From JAKACA01 sp049510975 (GTDB lineage: Bacteria > Actinomycetota > Acidimicrobiia > Acidimicrobiales > Bog-793): 64,000 bases of DNA. The notes under the pieces are model-generated. The model had not been told where the DNA came from, did not search any database, and saw only the letters and a program-made list of their open reading frames with translations. The stretch is taken from positions 11,134 to 75,133 of the forward strand of contig JBEKYM010000014.1 of the NCBI GenBank assembly GCA_049510975.1. Direction: 5' to 3'. This document shows positions 59,360 through 64,000 of this stretch, piece after piece (positions within the stretch are counted from its first letter, which is position 1; each line of letters opens with the position of its first letter). The translations under genes were made by a program, and so were the position numbers.

Positions 59360-61681
59360 GTGGTGCTGTCTACGACATTTTCGGATCGGGACGGCACGTT
59401 CGAGCGAAGCCGGGCGAGGGCATGGTTGTGGTCGGCCTACGGCCTGCTTGGCGCTCTTCTTGTGAGCTTCCTCTGCGTGCTGATCGCCGATGGGCGTCGC
59501 CAGCCGTCGACGCTGATCGGGGGCTGGGGCGTAGACGTCTTCGAAGTGGTAGCCAGCTTCCTGTGCATCGCACGTGGTCTCCTGCGGCGTAGAGGGCGAG
59601 CCGCAGCGCTCATCCTCGGTGCCGGCTTGCTCGTCTGGGCCGTCGGCGACACCGTGCTCACCGTCGAATCGCTCGGAGGCGCCACCCCTCCGACGCCGTC
59701 GCTCGCCGACGTCTTCTACTTGAGCTTCTACCCCCTTGCTTACGTCGCCGTCGTGTTGTTCATGCGAGGGCAAGTCCGGCGTCTCACCGCACCCAACTGG
59801 CTGGACGGAGCCGTGGCGGGTTTGGGGGCGGCGGCGGTGTGCGCCGCCTTCGCCTTTCACAGCATCCTCGCCTCGACTGGGGCGAGCACGGCCGCCACTG
59901 TCACGAACCTGGCGTACCCCATCGGTGATGTCCTGCTGCTGACCCTTGTCGTCGGCGGCACGGCCGTGCTGAGCGAGGGCCGTAGGGCACCCTGGCTGAT
60001 GCTGGCTGCCGGAATTGCCCTCAACGTCGCCGGCGACACCTTCAATCTGTTTCAGCGCACCGCCGGTGCCTCCTCGGTCGGCATGGTCTTCAACGGCATC
60101 GCATGGCCAACTGCCATCTTGGTCATGTCGATGGCCGTGTGGTTGCGGCCACACCCGACCGAGCTCGTAGTTCCCGAGAAACCCGCCGGTTTCGTCCTCC
60201 CCGGACTTGGTGCCCTCTCCGGTCTCACCGTGCTCTGCATCGGCAGCTTCCACCACGTCGGCCGTGTCGCCCTCGTCCTTGCGATGGCGACGCTGGCGGC
60301 TGTCAGCATTCGAATGGCGTTGTCCGTTCGCACGTTGCGAAACCTGACCGAGGAGCGCCACCAGCAGTCCGTCACGGACCACCTGACCGGCCTCGGGAAC
60401 CGACGCCACCTCTTCAATGTTCTCGAGGCGTTCTTCGCCGACCTGGCCGATCCCCAGATCGCCCCCCGCGCCCTGGCCTTTCTGTTCATCGATCTCGACC
60501 ATTTCAAGGAGATCAACGACTCCTTCGGTCACCCGGCCGGAGACGAGCTCTTACGCCAGCTCGGGCCCCGCCTGAGGTCCTGTCTCCGTTCGAGGGACGT
60601 GCTCGTTCGCCTCGGCGGCGACGAATTCGCCGCCGTGTTGGTGGACGCGGATGCCGAGTATGCGATTGCGGTGGCCCACCAGATCGCTGACAGCCTCAGC
60701 CAACCTTTCGTGATCGACGTCATGCGCGCCTCGATCGCAGCCAGCATCGGCATCGCCATGGCGCCAACGGATGCTGCCGACAGCGACGACCTGTTGCGCT
60801 GTTCCGACGTTGCCATGTACCGAGCCAAGCTCGGCGACCTCCCCGTTGCCCGCTACCAGCGGGACATCGACACGGGCACGAGCCCGCTGTTACTCGTCGA
60901 GGAGCTGCGCTTGGCGGTCGAAGCAGGCGAGCTCGTGCTGCACTACCAGCCCCAGCTCGACCTCGCATCGGGCGAAGTCGTGGCGTTCGAAGCGCTCCTT
61001 CGCTGGCCCCACCCCCGGCTCGGTATCGTCCCTCCGCTCACCTTCCTGCCGTTGGCAGAGGAGGCCGGCCTCATGAGAGCACTGACGTCATGGGTGATGC
61101 GCGAGGCGCTGGCGCAGTGCGCATCCTGGCGCGCAGCCGACCACGACGTCGCCATCGCCGTCAACGTGTCCACCTCGAACCTCCTCGACGTCGGCTTCAC
61201 CGACCTCGTACGGTCCCTGCTCGGCCAGTTCGGGCTGCCCCCGTCGGCACTGGTCATCGAGCTGACCGAGACGAGCATCATCTCGGATTTCGAGCGCTCG
61301 AGGAGCGTCATCGAGGAGTTGCGCGACCTCGGTCTTGTCGTGTCGATCGACGACTTCGGAGCGGGCTTTACCTCGCTCGCGTACCTGAGCAGCCTCGCAG
61401 TCGGGGAGCTCAAGCTGGACCGCTCGTTCATCACCGGTCTCGCGAGCGGGGAACGGAAGCGCGATCCCGAGCTCGTCCGGGCGACGATCGATCTCGGGCA
61501 TGCCCTCGGCCTCCGAGTCGTGGCAGAAGGCGTGGAGGACGTGGCCACGCTCGACCTGCTGTCCGACCTCGGGTGTGACCTCGCCCAAGGCTTCTGCATC
61601 AGCCACCCCAAGCCCGCAGAGGAGACGACGTTTGACGCCTACGCGGTCCGCGGCGGGCCGGCGGTACTCGTCGCCGGCTGA
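59360..61681 (+). CDS. Membrane GGDEF-EAL cyclic di-GMP protein
   Basis: The product is about 773 aa. The first 320 residues hold roughly ten transmembrane segments (LWSAYGLLGALLVSFLCVLI and so on), like an integral membrane sensor. The GGDEF domain starts with HLTGLGNRRHLF and has an intact GGDEF near 419, with RSRD as the I-site. The EAL domain has VAFEALLRWPHP near 542 (EAL at 544-546), DDFGAGFTSLAYLS and VVAEGVED. All the metal and catalytic residues I can see are intact, so both synthesis and hydrolysis of c-di-GMP are possible. GTG 59360 or 59363 are equal choices; neither has an ideal ribosome binding site. Confidence 0.85.
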   Translation: MVLSTTFSDRDGTFERSRARAWLWSAYGLLGALLVSFLCVLIADGRRQPSTLIGGWGVDVFEVVASFLCIARGLLRRRGRAAALILGAGLLVWAVGDTVLTVESLGGATPPTPSLADVFYLSFYPLAYVAVVLFMRGQVRRLTAPNWLDGAVAGLGAAAVCAAFAFHSILASTGASTAATVTNLAYPIGDVLLLTLVVGGTAVLSEGRRAPWLMLAAGIALNVAGDTFNLFQRTAGASSVGMVFNGIAWPTAILVMSMAVWLRPHPTELVVPEKPAGFVLPGLGALSGLTVLCIGSFHHVGRVALVLAMATLAAVSIRMALSVRTLRNLTEERHQQSVTDHLTGLGNRRHLFNVLEAFFADLADPQIAPRALAFLFIDLDHFKEINDSFGHPAGDELLRQLGPRLRSCLRSRDVLVRLGGDEFAAVLVDADAEYAIAVAHQIADSLSQPFVIDVMRASIAASIGIAMAPTDAADSDDLLRCSDVAMYRAKLGDLPVARYQRDIDTGTSPLLLVEELRLAVEAGELVLHYQPQLDLASGEVVAFEALLRWPHPRLGIVPPLTFLPLAEEAGLMRALTSWVMREALAQCASWRAADHDVAIAVNVSTSNLLDVGFTDLVRSLLGQFGLPPSALVIELTETSIISDFERSRSVIEELRDLGLVVSIDDFGAGFTSLAYLSSLAVGELKLDRSFITGLASGERKRDPELVRATIDLGHALGLRVVAEGVEDVATLDLLSDLGCDLAQGFCISHPKPAEETTFDAYAVRGGPAVLVAG

Positions 61682-61782
61682 GGCGAATCGACGCCTCGGC
61701 ACTCTGGCACCGAGGGGATCGGAGCTGTCCCGGCTCGCGGCCGGTTGCCTCGCCTTCCGACGCCTCTCCTAGGCTGACCGCC

Positions 61783-62697
61783 ATGCTCCGCGAATCCGCC
61801 TCGGCGACGGCAAATGGGCTTCAACTTGCCTACGAGACCTTCGGAGAGCGATCCGATCCTGCGCTCCTGCTCGTCATGGGACTTGGGGCACAGATGATCG
61901 CCTGGCCGGACGAGCTGTGCGAGTCGCTCGCCGGGCAGCGCCACTTCGTCGTTCGTTTCGACAACCGCGATGCTGGGCTGTCGAGCCACCTGCCGGAGCT
62001 GGGAACGCCGTCACCGCTCGCCGTCCTCACCGGCAGGGCGCGTGCGCCCTACTCGGTGGACGACATGGCCGACGATGCGGCCGGCTTGCTCGAAACGATC
62101 GACATCTCGGCGGCGCACGTGGTCGGTGCCTCGATGGGAGGCTTCATCGCCCAGGCCATGGTTCTCAGACACCCAGCACGCGTGCGCAGTCTCACCTTGA
62201 TCATGACCTCGACCGGGTCGCGTCTCGTCGGCCACCCGAGGGCGCGCCTGGCGCTGAGACTCGTCCGGCGGCGGCCGGCGACCGACCGTGAGATGGCCGT
62301 CGACACCGTCGTGGAGACGTTCCGCCAGATCGGCTCGCCCGGCTTCCCCTTCGACGAGGAGCGGATCCGACAGCTCGGCGGCCGCTCCTACGACCGGGCA
62401 TATGACCCCGGCGGGTACCTGCGTCAGCTGGCTGCAGTCACGACCCAGTCGGATCGCACACGGGCTCTGCGCCAGGTCGGCGTGCCCACGGTCGTGCTGC
62501 ACGGTCTGTCGGACCCGCTCGTGTCGGTGAGCGGCGGGCGCGCCCTCGCTCGCGCGATTCCCGGAGCACGATTCGTGGGGTTCCCGGGGATGGGACACGA
62601 CCTCCCGGGTGCGCTGTGGCCGATGTTCGCCGAGGAGATCTGCTCGATTGCCAGAAAGGCCGACTCCCGCCGGGAACCCGGCACCGATCGTCCCTGA
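61783..62697 (+). CDS. Alpha/beta hydrolase
   Basis: The product is 304 aa. The oxyanion region is LLLVMGLGAQMIAWPDEL near residue 27. FDNRDAGLSSHL is a common following segment. The nucleophile elbow is VVGASMGGFIAQAMVLRHP (Ser near 113). PTVVLHGLSDPLVSV near 238 supplies the acid, and VGFPGMGHDLP near 265 the His. It belongs to the large group of esterases, epoxide hydrolases and meta-cleavage hydrolases. The substrate is unknown. ATG 61783 is used. It converges on an MFS gene that leaves the window. Confidence 0.82.
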   Translation: MLRESASATANGLQLAYETFGERSDPALLLVMGLGAQMIAWPDELCESLAGQRHFVVRFDNRDAGLSSHLPELGTPSPLAVLTGRARAPYSVDDMADDAAGLLETIDISAAHVVGASMGGFIAQAMVLRHPARVRSLTLIMTSTGSRLVGHPRARLALRLVRRRPATDREMAVDTVVETFRQIGSPGFPFDEERIRQLGGRSYDRAYDPGGYLRQLAAVTTQSDRTRALRQVGVPTVVLHGLSDPLVSVSGGRALARAIPGARFVGFPGMGHDLPGALWPMFAEEICSIARKADSRREPGTDRP

Positions 62698-62744
62698 TCA
62701 GGGGCCGGCGCCGGTCGCCGTGATCGTCAGGCCAGCGGCCGGAT

Positions 62745-64000
62745 CTACGGAGACGGTTGTGGGGGCGCGGCCGGGGACGCCGGGAACGGGTTGTCGCCCG
62801 AGCCTGCCACCGGCTCGGGCGGTCCACCGGACTTCCCGAGGCGTTCGAACAACGGCCGGGCGAGCAGGGCGGCGACGACGCATTGAGCCGAGCCGGCCAA
62901 GTAGATGGGCAGGCGCAGGCCTCCGAGGACGGCGAGCCCGCCGGCGGCGAGGGCGCCGACCGGAGCAGCGCCCCACACGATGCCCCTCCACGCCGACCCG
63001 ACCCGGCCCATCACCTCGTTGGCCGTCAGTCGCTGGCGCAGCGACACGGCGACGACGCTACCTGCGGCGACGGCAAATCCGACGATGATGAAGGCCGCTC
63101 CGGCGATGACCCAGGTGTGGGAGACGGCCATGACGACATAGGCGACACCGGAGACGACGGCCGCCATCAGCAGCGTGGCCGAATTGCCGATCCGCGACAC
63201 GATCCGGTTGGCGAGGAGGGCGCCTGGCACGTTGCCGACCGCTCCAGCTGCAAGAAACACTCCGTAGAGTCGTGCGCTCACCCCCCAGTCTTTCGTTGCG
63301 ACGAGGACGAGCACGCCGGCGACGAGACCTTGTAGGCCGGACAGCGAGGCGATCAGGGTGACGAGCACTCGGAGCTGCCGATCTCGGTAGAGCAACCTGG
63401 CGCCGTCCCAGATGGAGCCTCGAGCCGCCGCCGCGTCGGGTCGTTGTGTTCGCAGGCCGAGCAGCGCCACACCGGAGAGGCCGACGGCGGCGGCGTCGGC
63501 TGCAAAGGGCAGGACCCGTTTCGCAACGAACGCCGCCGCTCCGAGAATCGGCCCGGCCAAGTGCTCGCCCGCCGCCTCTGTGCCCGTCAACACGCCGTTG
63601 GCCCGCTCGAGGGCGCTCGGATCCACGAACTCGGGCATGGCGGCCTGCGAGGCGGAGTAGTAGACCGTCCGGGCCGTCCCGTTGGCGAGGACGAACATGA
63701 TGAGCAGAGGCAGGTTCATGCGACCGAAGCCGAGCACCATCGCCATGGCCGTCAGCAGTACGCCACGGGCGATGTTGACCACTGCCATGAGGCGACCGCG
63801 TTCGAAGCGGTCCGAGAAGGTGCCAGCGGGGAGCGCCGCCAGCAGCCACGGCAGGCTGTCCGAAGCGACGACCGCGGAGACGGCTAGAGCACGGTGGTCG
63901 ACGACGACCGCCAGGAGAGGCACTGCGCCATAGGCGAAGCCGTCGCCAGAGCTCGCCAGAGCAAAGGTGAACCAGAGGAACCGAAAGCGCCGGCCGAGGG
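62745..64000 (-). CDS. MFS transporter (5' partial)
   Basis: The frame is open to the window edge. Upstream of an in-frame GTG at 63923, the sequence reads GRRFRFLWFTFALASSGDG, which is the usual N-terminus of MFS_3-type efflux proteins, so the gene extends past 64000. TM segments are visible throughout; AGTFSDRFERGRLM is motif A, and the C-terminus ends after 12 segments in a Pro/Ala tail. MFS_3 proteins resemble MefA/EntS exporters. The 418 residues visible lack only the first few codons. The substrate is unknown. Confidence 0.82.
   Translation of the reverse strand, partial: LGRRFRFLWFTFALASSGDGFAYGAVPLLAVVVDHRALAVSAVVASDSLPWLLAALPAGTFSDRFERGRLMAVVNIARGVLLTAMAMVLGFGRMNLPLLIMFVLANGTARTVYYSASQAAMPEFVDPSALERANGVLTGTEAAGEHLAGPILGAAAFVAKRVLPFAADAAAVGLSGVALLGLRTQRPDAAAARGSIWDGARLLYRDRQLRVLVTLIASLSGLQGLVAGVLVLVATKDWGVSARLYGVFLAAGAVGNVPGALLANRIVSRIGNSATLLMAAVVSGVAYVVMAVSHTWVIAGAAFIIVGFAVAAGSVVAVSLRQRLTANEVMGRVGSAWRGIVWGAAPVGALAAGGLAVLGGLRLPIYLAGSAQCVVAALLARPLFERLGKSGGPPEPVAGSGDNPFPASPAAPPQPSP

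Overview
The window is high-GC DNA, almost fully coding, with many GTG and some TTG starts and long runs of genes joined by 4-nt ATGA or GTGA stop/start overlaps. The gene set (CarD, ClpC, coproheme decarboxylase HemQ, glucosyl-3-phosphoglycerate synthase, mycothiol-type DinB/MDMPI protein, DUF3263, YkuD transpeptidase, CIRCE-controlled GroEL) indicates an actinobacterium. I favour Acidimicrobiia or a neighbouring class, but that placement is inference. No rRNA, tRNA, CRISPR array, integrase or transposase was found; this reads as chromosomal backbone plus a catabolic or accessory right half.

Left part (1-16.1 kb, plus strand except one gene): the end of a DUF2520 gene runs into panC-nadB-nadC-coaX-lysS, a translationally coupled CoA/NAD/lysyl-tRNA block. 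It converges with a polyprenyl diphosphate synthase gene. Then come clpC, radA, carD, ispD, ispF and a very unusual rlmB. This RlmB-type rRNA methyltransferase has a long Tyr/Arg/Gly repeat domain (17 YQG units) and a strongly acidic insert between its two folded domains.

Middle (16.2-40.4 kb): a MDMPI-like gene; citrate synthase; a coupled Nudix-GNAT-hydrolase-LON-domain operon; an ECF sigma factor with a fused membrane segment; ridA-smr; hemQ-larE; a YkuD transpeptidase; groEL with two CIRCE operators; an MFS transporter; then the most interesting locus. There a threonine-synthase-like PLP enzyme and a MoaD/ThiS-like sulfur carrier ending in Gly-Gly are preceded by a well-formed SAM riboswitch. 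This fits a MetM/MetO-type homocysteine (methionine) route from O-phosphohomoserine better than threonine synthesis. The 3' end of the carrier gene has been tandemly duplicated and a 17-bp hairpin follows. Next are gpgS-otsA against otsB (compatible solute or polysaccharide glucosides), DUF3263, an amidase, aconitase A and a MarR regulator.

Right part (40.5-64 kb): a diguanylate cyclase; an arylsulfatase with the Cys formylglycine motif; a PLP decarboxylase/lyase with an epimerase; a form II CO-dehydrogenase-like molybdenum hydroxylase (coxS-L-M); a VOC protein; a cytochrome P450; a DHA2-type efflux pump divergent from a TetR regulator, with a clear promoter/operator; a large XRE-STAND-TPR regulator; a secreted PHI-1/protease-like protein; a membrane GGDEF-EAL protein; an alpha/beta hydrolase; and an MFS gene cut by the window end. 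This half looks catabolic and signal-responsive.
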